Part shown: positions 17,210 through 27,362 of the stretch, piece after piece
Layout: the number at the start of each line of letters is the position of its first letter
How positions within the stretch are numbered: the stretch's first letter is position 1
Assembly: GCF_021311115.1 (NCBI RefSeq)
Contig: NZ_JAJTNP010000001.1
Coordinates: forward strand, 620,001 to 684,000
DNA from: Chryseobacterium gwangjuense
GTDB lineage: Bacteria > Bacteroidota > Bacteroidia > Flavobacteriales > Weeksellaceae
Direction: 5' to 3'
Length of the DNA stretch: 64,000 nt
Notes under the pieces: model-generated
Databases searched by the model: none
What the model was told of the DNA's origin: nothing
What the model saw: the letters and a program-made list of their open reading frames with translations, nothing else
Position numbers and translations under genes: made by a program

Positions 17210-17650
17210 TTAAAAATTGTCTCTTTCCGAATAAGGAATATGAACCCCTTCTTCTACATTTTTTTTCAGAATTCTTAAGTACATTGCCCAACAGAACGAA
17301 GTTTGTCTGAAATGTTCGTTGGCAATTTTCCAATCTTTATGGTAAAAACTAATTTTCGTTCCGTTTTGAACTTCTTTTAAAATAAACCCTACGCTTGTTC
17401 CCGTCCAGTCTTGATCGGCTTCAGTGATTAGGTATTCAATTTCAAAAGGTGGATTCAGTTTTGTAATTTTTCCTTTCCATTTGTATTCTTCTGAAAATTC
17501 AAAAATATATTCTGAACCTAATTCTGGCTTTCCTTGAGAATTATGAGTCCACCATTCATTTAAAAATTCAGGAACGGAAACCATTTGAAAAACATTTCCC
17601 AATGTTGCTGTAGTTTCTAAATCGTGAAGAATTAAAAAGGAATTTTCCAT
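17210..17650 (-). CDS. SRPBCC family protein
   Basis: A 146-residue START-like protein: MENSFLILHDLETTATLGNVFQMVSVPEFLNEWWT, then EYKWKGKITKLNPPFEIEY and a terminal helix. The ATG at 17650 is preferred because an upstream frame would run into the end of the DinB gene at 17661. The ligand is unknown. Confidence 0.78.
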   Translation of the reverse strand: MENSFLILHDLETTATLGNVFQMVSVPEFLNEWWTHNSQGKPELGSEYIFEFSEEYKWKGKITKLNPPFEIEYLITEADQDWTGTSVGFILKEVQNGTKISFYHKDWKIANEHFRQTSFCWAMYLRILKKNVEEGVHIPYSERDNF

Positions 17651-17660
17651 AACTGTTCTT

Positions 17661-18113
17661 TTATTTAATTGCACCGGGTTTTCCGAGAATTCTTCTTGCA
17701 TACCCTAATTGTCCACCGTGATAAATTTCGTGAAAGCTGAGTATAGAAACATCTTTAATTGCTTCAGGACTAAAGCTCTCCATTGTATTCAATTTTGATT
17801 CTAGCTTATCCTGAGATTGTTTTAAGTAAGACTTAAGTTCATCAAAAGAAACAAATTCATCTTTTCTTTCTAGTGGAATTTCGCCACGATTATAGCATGA
17901 AAATTTTTCATTATCCCAAACTGATTCTTCTCCTAAAATATTCAGCAAAGGATTTCTTATGTGGATCAAATGTCCTAAAACCCAGTTCATGCAATTGGCT
18001 TCACCATTAGGAAAAATCATAGCTTCTTCGTTGGTAATTCCTTCAATATTCATCAAAATTACTTTGTAGTTGCTAGACATTTGGATTTTGATAATTTCAA
18101 TATCGTTTTTCAT
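17661..18113 (-). CDS. DinB family protein
   Basis: A 150-residue DinB-like protein: a CMNWVLGHLIHIRNPLLNILG helix with His, then FHEIYHGGQLGYARRILG, whose H-x4-H/G pattern is typical of the metal site. Only the ATG at 18113 gives a normal DinB N-terminus. The frame stays open upstream to 18401 but crosses a degenerate repeat and the next gene, so that extension is not coding. It ends 10 bases before the next SRPBCC start. Confidence 0.78.
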   Translation of the reverse strand: MKNDIEIIKIQMSSNYKVILMNIEGITNEEAMIFPNGEANCMNWVLGHLIHIRNPLLNILGEESVWDNEKFSCYNRGEIPLERKDEFVSFDELKSYLKQSQDKLESKLNTMESFSPEAIKDVSILSFHEIYHGGQLGYARRILGKPGAIK

Positions 18114-18171
18114 ATTCTTTGGATTTGGTGTTTTTACGCTTATTGTGAGATTTTTTAAACTTATAGGTCTT

Positions 18172-18228
18172 AACCACCCCATCAAAAATTCTTTGAATTT
18201 TCGCCACCCAACATTGGATAGGAATTTG
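18172..18228. repeat. CCACCCCGTC-type repeat, degenerate half copy
   Basis: AACCACCCCATC...GAATTTTCGCCACCC matches the right arm of the 8323-8472 element with several changes; the G of the CCCCGTC core has become A. It lies between the VOC gene at 18262 and the DinB gene. Confidence 0.7.
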
Positions 18229-18261
18229 GGAGTGTTTTCAATAATTCTGAATAGGAATAAT

Positions 18262-18669
18262 TTATTCTGTAGGTATTTGGGAAGGATCTGCAAAAATGAC
18301 ATTCCATCCATGCCCGTTAATATCCCAGAAAGAGTTTTGATACATCCAACCATGATCCTGTGGTTCTTCATGTTGGTAAGCTCCGTTGGCAACAGCAGCA
18401 TTCACAATCTGGTCTACTTCCTCACGACTGTCTAAACCGATCGCTACCAAAACCTGTGTTGTATCTCCTTTCGGAACCGGTCTTTCTGAAAAAGTCTGAA
18501 AATATTCTTCCGTTAAAAACATGATCTGCATATTGTCATTCATCATCACACAAACGGCTTTTTCATCAGTAATTTGTTCGTTGATAGGAAACCCTACATT
18601 TGTCCAGAATTCCTTAGTTTTCTGAATATCTTTTACCGGAAGATTTACATAAATTTGATTGATTTTCAT
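18262..18669 (-). CDS. VOC family protein (glyoxalase-like), copy 1
   Basis: A 135-residue single VOC domain: INQIYVNLPVKDIQKTKEFWTNVGF, PQDHGWMYQNSFWDINGHGWNVIF. It is a close paralog of the gene at 18709, with the same length, order and C-terminal PTE, and the two start regions share a near-identical DNA stretch. No substrate is known. Confidence 0.85.
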   Translation of the reverse strand: MKINQIYVNLPVKDIQKTKEFWTNVGFPINEQITDEKAVCVMMNDNMQIMFLTEEYFQTFSERPVPKGDTTQVLVAIGLDSREEVDQIVNAAVANGAYQHEEPQDHGWMYQNSFWDINGHGWNVIFADPSQIPTE

Positions 18670-18708
18670 TTTGTAATTTTTTTTAAGTTTTGTTTTAATT
18701 TTTGAAAT

Positions 18709-19119
18709 TTATTCTGTCGGAAGCTTAGACATATCTGCAAACATGACTTCCCATTGATGACCATTTAAATCTGAAAAAGCATTTTGATACATCCAACCGT
18801 GATCTCGCGGTTCACTGTATATTGAACCCCCGTTTTCAGTCGCTGTTTTTACCATATTATCAACTTCTTCACGACTATTTGCTCCAATAGCAAGAAGTGT
18901 TTGAGTAGTCTCTGCATTTGCAACAGGTCTGTCTGTAAACGTCTGGAAAAATTCTTCTTTCAAAAACATCGTATAAATATGATCTTCTTTCATAATTACA
19001 CAAATTGCTTTTTCGTCGGAAAATTGTTCGTTAATCGAAAATCCTAATTTTGTCCAGAATTCTCTCGTTTTCTGAACATCTTTTACCGGAAGGTTTACAT
19101 AAATTTGATTGATTTCCAT
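18709..19119 (-). CDS. VOC family protein (glyoxalase-like), copy 2
   Basis: A 136-residue paralog of the 18262 gene (INQIYVNLPVKDVQKTREFWTKLGF, PRDHGWMYQNAFSDLNGHQWEVMF). The pair looks like a local duplication. It is first after the Crp-like regulator at 19198, which is on the same strand 78 bases upstream. Confidence 0.85.
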   Translation of the reverse strand: MEINQIYVNLPVKDVQKTREFWTKLGFSINEQFSDEKAICVIMKEDHIYTMFLKEEFFQTFTDRPVANAETTQTLLAIGANSREEVDNMVKTATENGGSIYSEPRDHGWMYQNAFSDLNGHQWEVMFADMSKLPTE

Positions 19120-19197
19120 TTTGTAATTTTTTTAGTGTTAAACTTTTAATCAAAATTACCAAGTCGCAATGAGAATCAACTTGCCATAAGGCAAGAT

Positions 19198-19788
19198 TTA
19201 AATTTTATTCGGGTGGGAAACCAATTCTTTACGAATTCTGCTCAAAGAAGTATCTGTAACACCCAGATAGGAAGCAATTTGTTTTAAAGGAGCAAATTGG
19301 ATAACGTGAGGTTTTTGTTCCAGCAGATTAAGATAGCGCTTCGTTGCAGAAAGAGTAAACATTTCTACAGAACGTTGTTTGTAAACGAAAAGCTGTTGAG
19401 ACATCCAAGCTCTTCCCCATTCTCTGAGATTCGGAATTTTGTGGAATAATTCCTGAAAGGTTTCAAAATCAAATCTCCAGCACTCACAATCTGTAATACA
19501 AACAATATTTTCCTGAGTCGGAATTCTCTGAAATAATGAGGACACTTCTATAATCACTTCATTTTCCACAAAAAAATGAGTGGTCACTTCGTTTCCGTTA
19601 AAATCATTGACAAATGAGCGAACCAAACCTTTTTCCAAAATATAGTATTCATTGGCCGTTTTTCCTTCCTCCAAGATGAAATCCCCTTTCTGAAAAAATA
19701 CTTTTTCATGAGCCTGAAATATCTCTTCAAGCTCCTCCTGTAGAAAAAACGGGAAATCATAGCAGATTTCCAAGGCTTTGTTGCTCAT
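19198..19788 (-). CDS. Crp/Fnr family transcriptional regulator
   Basis: A 196-residue cNMP-binding-domain regulator: FFQKGDFILEEGKTANEYYILEKGLVRSF (about 30-60), then a long helix and a short C-terminal helix-turn-helix (LKQIASYLGVTDTSLSRIRKEL). It has no Fnr cysteines. Flavobacteria carry many such Crp-like proteins of unknown ligand. The ATG at 19788 is used; the frame upstream opens only with TTG. It is upstream of the VOC/DinB/SRPBCC run and may control it. Confidence 0.88.
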   Translation of the reverse strand: MSNKALEICYDFPFFLQEELEEIFQAHEKVFFQKGDFILEEGKTANEYYILEKGLVRSFVNDFNGNEVTTHFFVENEVIIEVSSLFQRIPTQENIVCITDCECWRFDFETFQELFHKIPNLREWGRAWMSQQLFVYKQRSVEMFTLSATKRYLNLLEQKPHVIQFAPLKQIASYLGVTDTSLSRIRKELVSHPNKI

Positions 19789-20013
19789 CAAGTTCAATGT
19801 TTTTTTAGGCTTTTAAAATTAGAATTTTTATCTGAGATGATGAAGAATAAATTAAACGAAATAATAAATGCGACAAGCCAATCAAATATAATCCATTAAA
19901 TATGAATACTGTAAACTATTTATATCAATTATAAATTATTAAACACATTCAATCACACACTGTCATTCCGACAAAAGAATATTTTAAAATTTTATGCGTT
20001 CAACTTCAAAAAA

Positions 20014-21225
20014 TTAAAACAAAGAAAGCTGAATAGGTTTGGGAGCAGAAGGTTTCTGAGCATCTCCAAAAACGGTCTTTCCACCGAAACGCCATGAATT
20101 TTGCCTTTCTTCTTCAATAACCTGTTGAATATCAAAATCAGGAGTAAAATCCTTTTCTGTAGCTTCAATAATCTGATGAAGTTTATTCAGTGTTTTTAAT
20201 TTATCTGAATGTCCGAGCTTGGATTTTTCAATTCCTGTTCTCAGAATCTGGATACTTTCGTCATATACTTTTGTCGGAACTGGAAACGGATGACCGTCTT
20301 TTCCGCCATGAGCAAAAGAAAATCTTGCAGGATCTTTGAATCTCGAAGGTGCTCCGTGAATCACTTCACTTACTAAAGCCAAAGATTGCATCGTTCGTGG
20401 ACCAACTCCTTCCAGCATTAATAAATCTTCAAAATTTTGCGGCTGCTGTTCTCTCGTTACGTATAAAAGCGCTCCAAGACGCTTCAGATCAACATCGGAA
20501 GCCTGAACATCGTGATGATTAGGAAGAATTAATCTTGAAAAATCATTCATCACTTCCGCAGAATCGGTATGAGAAATTTCTAAAATTCCTTTCCGGTTGT
20601 CTGAAGCTTCAGAGGCTGTTAAATTTAAAATCTGACCTCTTGAAATTCCATTAATTCCCGTGTGAGGCTCTTCAACAAAGGATTTAATATGTTCAGAATG
20701 CCAGTGATAGCGTCTTGCCGTTCCGTCAGATTCGTGCATTCCCTGCTGAACTACGCTCCAATTTCCGTTATCAGACAAAATAAAATTGTGCAGATACAAT
20801 TGATAGCCATCCTGAATCGCCGTATTATCAACCTTTGCAGAAAGTTTACTGGCTTTTACCAACTCATTTCCGTTTAAGCCTGTTTTATCAGCAATTTGGA
20901 GTAATTCTGAAGGAGTTTCTCTCGAAAATTTGCCCTTTCCACCACAAATATAAAGTCCGAGAGACTGAAAATTCGGATTAATCGATCGCTTCAAAGCACC
21001 CATTACAGAAGTTGTAATTCCGGAAGAATGCCAATCCATTCCCATTACAGCTCCAAAACTTTGAAACCAAAACGGATCTGCCAATCGACGAAGCACTTCA
21101 TCTTTACCGTAATCCATCAAAATAACTTCAACAATTGAAAGCCCGAGAATGGACATGCGCTCATACAGCCAAGGTGGTACTTTGCCATAATGTAGAGGTA
21201 AATCTGCTGTTCCGGAACGTTTCAT
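20014..21225 (-). CDS. DUF763 domain protein
   Basis: A 403-residue protein of the DUF763 family, recognised from KRSGTADLPLHYGKVPPWLYERM at the start, GMDWHSSGITTSVMGALK, and LMLEGVGPRTMQSLALVSEVIHG. The last is a helix-hairpin-helix-like GVGPRT motif that suggests DNA contact. The activity is not established. A TACCTTTA box four bases upstream of the ATG again suggests a leaderless message. Confidence 0.85.
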   Translation of the reverse strand: MKRSGTADLPLHYGKVPPWLYERMSILGLSIVEVILMDYGKDEVLRRLADPFWFQSFGAVMGMDWHSSGITTSVMGALKRSINPNFQSLGLYICGGKGKFSRETPSELLQIADKTGLNGNELVKASKLSAKVDNTAIQDGYQLYLHNFILSDNGNWSVVQQGMHESDGTARRYHWHSEHIKSFVEEPHTGINGISRGQILNLTASEASDNRKGILEISHTDSAEVMNDFSRLILPNHHDVQASDVDLKRLGALLYVTREQQPQNFEDLLMLEGVGPRTMQSLALVSEVIHGAPSRFKDPARFSFAHGGKDGHPFPVPTKVYDESIQILRTGIEKSKLGHSDKLKTLNKLHQIIEATEKDFTPDFDIQQVIEEERQNSWRFGGKTVFGDAQKPSAPKPIQLSLF

Positions 21226-21301
21226 CTTGTAAAGGTAGGCGTATTCTTTTTAATTTTTATTGATTTGAGTAAGCATTTTTAAACCCTTACTTTTCATCAG
21301 T

Positions 21302-21338
21302 AAAAAAGCCTTGCAAAAATTTTCTGCAAGGCTTTTTT
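21302..21338 (-). terminator. bidirectional terminator downstream of tpx
   Basis: AAAAAAGCCTTGCA pairs with TGCAAGGCTTTTTT around a short AT loop. Runs of T occur on both strands. Confidence 0.85.
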
Positions 21339-21363
21339 TATAGAATTTTTTATTTCTAGTATC

Positions 21364-21864
21364 TTATTTTAATGCTGCTAAAGCCGCTTCATAATTAGGC
21401 TCATGTACAATTTCCGGAACCTGTTCTGTATAGACGATTTTATTATTTTCATCTGTAACGATTACCGCACGACTCAAAAGACCTTTCATTGGAGAGTCAG
21501 TAATGGTTACTTCATAATCATCACCGAAGCTTCCTCTGAAGTCTGAAAGTGTTTCCACATTGTTCAATCCTTCTGCTGCACAAAATCTTGCCAATGCAAA
21601 AGGCAAATCTTTAGAAACGTTGATTACAACAGTATTTTCTAAATTTGAAGCTTCTTCATTAAATTTTCTTGCAGAAGCTGCGCAAATTCCTGTATCGATA
21701 GAAGGGAAAATATTGATCACTTTTTTCTTTCCGTCAAAGTTTTCCAAAGTCTTCACATTTAATCCAGAATCTACCAAAGCAAAATCTCTGATTGTTGTTC
21801 CTACTGACGGAAGCACTCCTATTGTGTGTATTTCATTTCCTTTTAAAGTAATAGTCGTTGACAT
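21364..21864 (-). CDS. tpx: thiol peroxidase, cytoplasmic
   Basis: With the ATG at 21864 the product has 166 residues, the usual Tpx length. The peroxidatic Cys is C61 in DTGICAAS and the resolving Cys is C95 in RFCAAEG, at the same positions as in E. coli Tpx. It reduces alkyl hydroperoxides and H2O2 with electrons from thioredoxin. There is no signal peptide, unlike the second Tpx at 45080. A TAAATTTG box sits at 21886-21893. Confidence 0.96.
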   Translation of the reverse strand: MSTTITLKGNEIHTIGVLPSVGTTIRDFALVDSGLNVKTLENFDGKKKVINIFPSIDTGICAASARKFNEEASNLENTVVINVSKDLPFALARFCAAEGLNNVETLSDFRGSFGDDYEVTITDSPMKGLLSRAVIVTDENNKIVYTEQVPEIVHEPNYEAALAALK

Positions 21865-21885
21865 ATATTTATTTTTTAAGTTTTT

Positions 21886-21893
21886 CAAATTTA
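21886..21893 (-). promoter_or_regulatory. TAnnTTTG -7 box of tpx
   Basis: Minus-strand TAAATTTG, 21 bases before the preferred ATG at 21864. It overlaps the alternative upstream ATG (21888), which supports the shorter start. Confidence 0.6.
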
Positions 21894-21989
21894 ATCAAAA
21901 TGATGAGCTTTTTAATCTTATTCAAGGTTAAATTAATCATAAAGTGGAAAATCTTATTGAGGGATAGACCTAAAAAATTAATTTTTAAC

Positions 21990-21997
21990 TAAATTTG
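21990..21997 (+). promoter_or_regulatory. TAnnTTTG -7 box of icd
   Basis: TAAATTTG, 36 bases before the ATG of the isocitrate dehydrogenase gene. No clear -33 TTTG is seen. Confidence 0.6.
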
Positions 21998-22015
21998 TGG
22001 GTCTTTAAAAATTAA

Positions 22016-24253
<2,238 letters not shown>

Positions 24254-24273
24254 TTTCTGATCTTTATATAAAT

Positions 24274-24303
24274 GAAAAGCTCCTTTTTAAGGGGCTTTTT
24301 TTG
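24274..24303 (+). terminator. terminator of icd
   Basis: AAAAGCTCC pairs with GGGGCTTTT (one wobble), followed by seven T. Confidence 0.8.
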
Positions 24304-24332
24304 TTTGGAAAAGTGATGTAGCTAATTTATTT

Positions 24333-24382
24333 TACCACCCCGTCAAATCTTTGATTTGACACCCCTCCAAAGGAGGGGAATT
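24333..24382. repeat. CCACCCCGTC-type repeat, half copy
   Basis: TACCACCCCGTC, then an AAATC/GATTT hairpin, then ACCCCTCC...GGAGGGGAATT. It is a compact one-arm version of the 8323-8472 element, between icd and the HxlR gene. Confidence 0.8.
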
Positions 24383-24432
24383 GTAAAGGACATACATTAT
24401 AAAGTACCGTCGAGTTTTCAAATCGTCGCCTA

Positions 24433-24768
24433 TTACCTATCCTCCACAATCACTCTTCGATGCTCTCTTCCCCAGTTGATCATTTCAGAAATAATGTTTC
24501 CAAACGTCCTGCAGTATTCCGTGGGTTCATACTCAATTAAAACAGGAGTTTCCGGATAAACGGTTCGTTTTACCAGTTTATTCAGTTCCATATCTTTCAA
24601 TTCTTTTGAAAGCATTCTTGTGGTAATTCCGGGAATGCTTCTTTCAATTTCGCGGAATCGTCTGTTTCCGTTACAGATTGAATTAATCACTGGGATTCTC
24701 CATTTTCCTCCAATAAAGTAAAGGGTGTCCTGCAATGCTCTAAGCTCTTCGGTCTGATCTCTTTCCAT
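24433..24768 (-). CDS. HxlR family transcriptional regulator
   Basis: A 111-residue winged-helix regulator: YFIGGKWRIPVINSICNGNRRFREIERSIPGITTRMLSKELKDMEL, the HxlR signature. I chose the ATG at 24768 because a TAATTTTG box ends five bases upstream; the longer start at 24792 would overlap that box. It is divergent from an SDR gene and is the obvious candidate to control it. Confidence 0.88.
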   Translation of the reverse strand: MERDQTEELRALQDTLYFIGGKWRIPVINSICNGNRRFREIERSIPGITTRMLSKELKDMELNKLVKRTVYPETPVLIEYEPTEYCRTFGNIISEMINWGREHRRVIVEDR

Positions 24769-24773
24769 AACTG

Positions 24774-24854
24774 CAAAATTAAATGATATCATTGATGATA
24801 TTGGTATACTCTGTGATACTGATTACAAAAGTATATCAATTTAAAATAACTTTG
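24774..24854. promoter_or_regulatory. divergent promoter/operator region of hxlR and the SDR gene
   Basis: The minus-strand -7 box TAATTTTG is at 24774-24781 (for hxlR) and the plus-strand TAACTTTG at 24847-24854 (for SDR). Between them lie ATGATATCAT (24783-24792), the palindrome GTATAC (24814-24819), and GATAC...GTATA repeats, suitable as binding sites for a dimeric winged-helix regulator. Confidence 0.6.
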
Positions 24855-24871
24855 TCAAAAATTTTAAAGAA

Positions 24872-25618
24872 ATGAAAAAGTTTAATAACAAATTAGCCAT
24901 TGTAACTGGCGGAAACAGCGGAATCGGATATGCAACCGCAAAAGAATTAATCGAAGAAGGGGCAAAAGTAATCATTACAGGAAGAAGAAAAGAAGCCATT
25001 GAAAAAGCAGCAGAAGAATTGGGAGCAATTCCATTCGTCGCAGATCAAGCTAAGCTTGAGGACATTGATACCTTAAAAAAAGAAGTTGAAAATCAATATG
25101 GAAAAGTAGATATTCTATTTATCAACGCAGGAATTACAGGAGGCTTAATTCCTATTGAAAATATGCCAGTTGAAAACTTTGACAATGTAATGAATATTAA
25201 TTTCAGAGGGGCTTATTTCACTTTAAGCAAATTCATTCCTTTGTTGAACGATGGTGCTTCAGTCATATTTTTATCATCAATTGTAGCTTCAACTTATAAA
25301 CCTAACAGTTCAGTTTATCAGGCCAGTAAAGCGGCTTTAAATTCTATTGCAAAAACAGCTGCAGCAGAACTGGCTCCCAGAAAAATCCGCGTCAATATGA
25401 TCAGTCCGGGACCAACAAAAACTGAAATTATGAAAAAAGCAGGTTTGGACGAAAACACTTTAAATGGCTTAACAGATTATCTCATCAATGAAATTCCGTT
25501 AAAAAAAATGGGAACCGCAGAAGATGTTGCCAAACTCGTAACTTATTTGTCCAATGATATTCATTCAAGTTTCATTACCGGAACAGAAATCATCGTAGAC
25601 GGAGGAATGATACTATAA
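24872..25618 (+). CDS. SDR family NAD(P)-dependent oxidoreductase
   Basis: A 248-residue classical short-chain dehydrogenase. The cofactor motif is TGGNSGIG (12-19), followed by NAG (85-87), S136, Y149 and K153 (YQASK) as catalytic residues, and SPGPTKTEI. RR at 38-39 after the second strand suggests NADP preference. The substrate is unknown. HxlR/SDR pairs often respond to reactive carbonyls or quinones, but that is only an analogy here. Confidence 0.92.
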   Translation: MKKFNNKLAIVTGGNSGIGYATAKELIEEGAKVIITGRRKEAIEKAAEELGAIPFVADQAKLEDIDTLKKEVENQYGKVDILFINAGITGGLIPIENMPVENFDNVMNINFRGAYFTLSKFIPLLNDGASVIFLSSIVASTYKPNSSVYQASKAALNSIAKTAAAELAPRKIRVNMISPGPTKTEIMKKAGLDENTLNGLTDYLINEIPLKKMGTAEDVAKLVTYLSNDIHSSFITGTEIIVDGGMIL

Positions 25619-25700
25619 GCAGGAAGAAAGGATGATGGAAGTTGGAAGTTAAATATGCATAGAAAAAACTTCCCTCTTCTAACATCCAGCTTTCTTCCGT
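25619..25700. repeat. imperfect inverted repeat (GGAAG.../...CTTCC)
   Basis: 25622-25650 (GGAAGAAAGG...TTGGAAGTT) and 25667-25698 (AACTTCCC...CTTTCTTCC) are roughly 80% inverted copies around 15 bases. It may end the SDR transcript. Fragments like its right half appear at 29140-29155. Confidence 0.55.
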
Positions 25701-25720
25701 TTTAATCCTTCAAAATTCCA

Positions 25721-25790
25721 TTTTCACCTTTCGATTTGTCCGGTTTACCTAATTCCTGATTTCAAAACCTTCTTCAAGCCTCTACTTTTG
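25721..25790 (+). promoter_or_regulatory. activator-type promoter of the haem protein operon (LytTR-like sites)
   Basis: TTTTCACC (25721) and GGTTTACC (25742) are direct half-sites 21 bp apart. The -7 box TACTTTTG begins at 25783, 41 bp after the second half-site. The promoter at 29182 has the same sites and the same two spacings. No -33 TTTG is present, as expected for an activated promoter. Confidence 0.6.
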
Positions 25791-25812
25791 GTCCATAAAA
25801 AAATCAATTATT

Positions 25813-26796
25813 ATGGACTCAGTAAAGAGAAAAAGAAACGTAAATCTCGTTGCTATAGTGTTTTTAGCCATTCTGGGAATCTTCGGAATTTTACAGCTTT
25901 TCAATAAGCCATTAGAAGGAAAGTCTGTTGCAAAAAAAATTGAAGCTCCGCGTGAAGTTCTCACTATTCTGGAAAATTCATGCTTTACCTGTCATTCCAA
26001 TGAGCAAAAACTGGCTTGGTATGACAAAATTGCACCCATTTCTTGGGCAGTAGGTAAAGATGTAAAAAGAGCCAGAGAAGTTCTTAATTTTTCAGAGTGG
26101 AATTATTCCGCAGGTGAACATAAAGGAAAAATGTATGCTATCCTTAATATGATGCAAAGCGGAAAGATGCCGCTTCACGAGTATACACTACTTCACCCTT
26201 CTGCAAAAATCACCACTGAAAACATTGAAACGATAAGAAAATATACGCTTTCACTTTCCAGCCTTTCTCCTGCAAAACAGGAAGTAAAAAATATTCATCA
26301 GAATGCTGAAACATTAAAAGAAATTACCTCGTCAAAATTTCCAGTTTCTCCAAACGGCGTAAAGTATACAGATGAATACAAAAAATGGAAAGTCATTAGT
26401 ATGAGTACACTTTTTGACAATTCAATCCGTGTGATTTATGGAAATAATATTGCGGTAAAAGCTATTGAAACAGAGAATTTTCATCCTTGGCCGGACGGAA
26501 GTATTGTGGTAAAATCTGTCTGGAAACAGGAAAAATCAGCCAATGGAGAAATTAGAGCCGGAGAATTTGTAAATGCACAGTTCATGGTTAAAGATTCAAA
26601 AAAATATACAGATACTGAAGGTTGGGGATTCGCAAAATTTTCAGGGAATGATCTTCATCCGACAGGAAAAACAGCTTCATTCGCTAAAGAATCGTGTATT
26701 GCCTGCCACAGACAATTAGCTGAAAAAACAGGATACCTGTTTGATGTACCCATGAAAGTAAACACTGAAAGATTAATTAAAAACCTACAGAAATAA
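25813..26796 (+). CDS. membrane-anchored di-haem protein (haem-binding domain + cytochrome P460)
   Basis: A 327-residue protein. An N-terminal membrane helix (about 10-30) is followed by a haem-binding domain with CFTCH (C57, C60, H61) and LAWYDKIAPISWAVGKDVKRAREVLNFSEW. The C-terminal cytochrome P460 domain (about 178-320) has CIACH (C295, C298, H299). Both are c-type haem attachment motifs, so the protein probably carries two haems in the periplasm. The role could be electron transfer or oxidation of small molecules. The next gene starts inside its stop codon. Confidence 0.85.
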   Translation: MDSVKRKRNVNLVAIVFLAILGIFGILQLFNKPLEGKSVAKKIEAPREVLTILENSCFTCHSNEQKLAWYDKIAPISWAVGKDVKRAREVLNFSEWNYSAGEHKGKMYAILNMMQSGKMPLHEYTLLHPSAKITTENIETIRKYTLSLSSLSPAKQEVKNIHQNAETLKEITSSKFPVSPNGVKYTDEYKKWKVISMSTLFDNSIRVIYGNNIAVKAIETENFHPWPDGSIVVKSVWKQEKSANGEIRAGEFVNAQFMVKDSKKYTDTEGWGFAKFSGNDLHPTGKTASFAKESCIACHRQLAEKTGYLFDVPMKVNTERLIKNLQK

Positions 26797-27236
26797 TGAA
26801 AAAAATATTCCTAATCATCGTATCCATTTGTGCCCTATTCACTGCTTGTAAAATAGATGAACCTGATAAAGATCTAAAACGAATAGTTTTTGATCCCGGA
26901 AATTTACAGTTCATTTCAACCTCATTAAATCCAACAAAAGAAACCTCATCTGCATTATATGGGAATCAGGAGGCTTTAAAGTCTTTAACCACTGAAAGTC
27001 AACAACCAAATTCCAATTCTGAATTTAAACTGGTTACCTGGAAATACCATGAAAATCCCCAATACATCGGAGGAACCATCACAGGAGAATTACTAAGTAT
27101 AGAAACTCTTACAGTTGATAAAAACGGAAATATTTCCTACAAAAGAAAAAATTCTTCTGAAAAAGAAAAAATTCAGCAAAATCAAGAAGAAAGAATACAA
27201 TATATTTTGAGCTACAAACCCGTCATAAGACCATAA
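26796..27236 (+). CDS. lipoprotein of unknown function
   Basis: A 146-residue lipoprotein: signal MKKIFLIIVSICALFTAC with the lipidated Cys at 18. The mature part is polar and low in complexity (ETSSALYGNQEALKSLTT). The TAATG overlap with the preceding haem protein gene shows translational coupling. No domain is recognised; a partner of the haem protein is the simplest reading. Confidence 0.7.
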   Translation: MKKIFLIIVSICALFTACKIDEPDKDLKRIVFDPGNLQFISTSLNPTKETSSALYGNQEALKSLTTESQQPNSNSEFKLVTWKYHENPQYIGGTITGELLSIETLTVDKNGNISYKRKNSSEKEKIQQNQEERIQYILSYKPVIRP

Positions 27237-27362
27237 ATAAGTAAAAATGAATTTTGAAAATCTGGAGTTGAGAAATCAGCTCCGGATTTTTGTGAAGTAA
27301 AATGTGAATAGTAAATTCACAGCATTTTACCTACCTTAACATCTTTAAAATTCGCAGTTGTC

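Noticed and set aside
18114..18401. N-terminal extension of the DinB protein
   Set aside because: It crosses the degenerate repeat at 18172 and overlaps the VOC gene at 18262 in another frame; the DinB domain begins at 18113.
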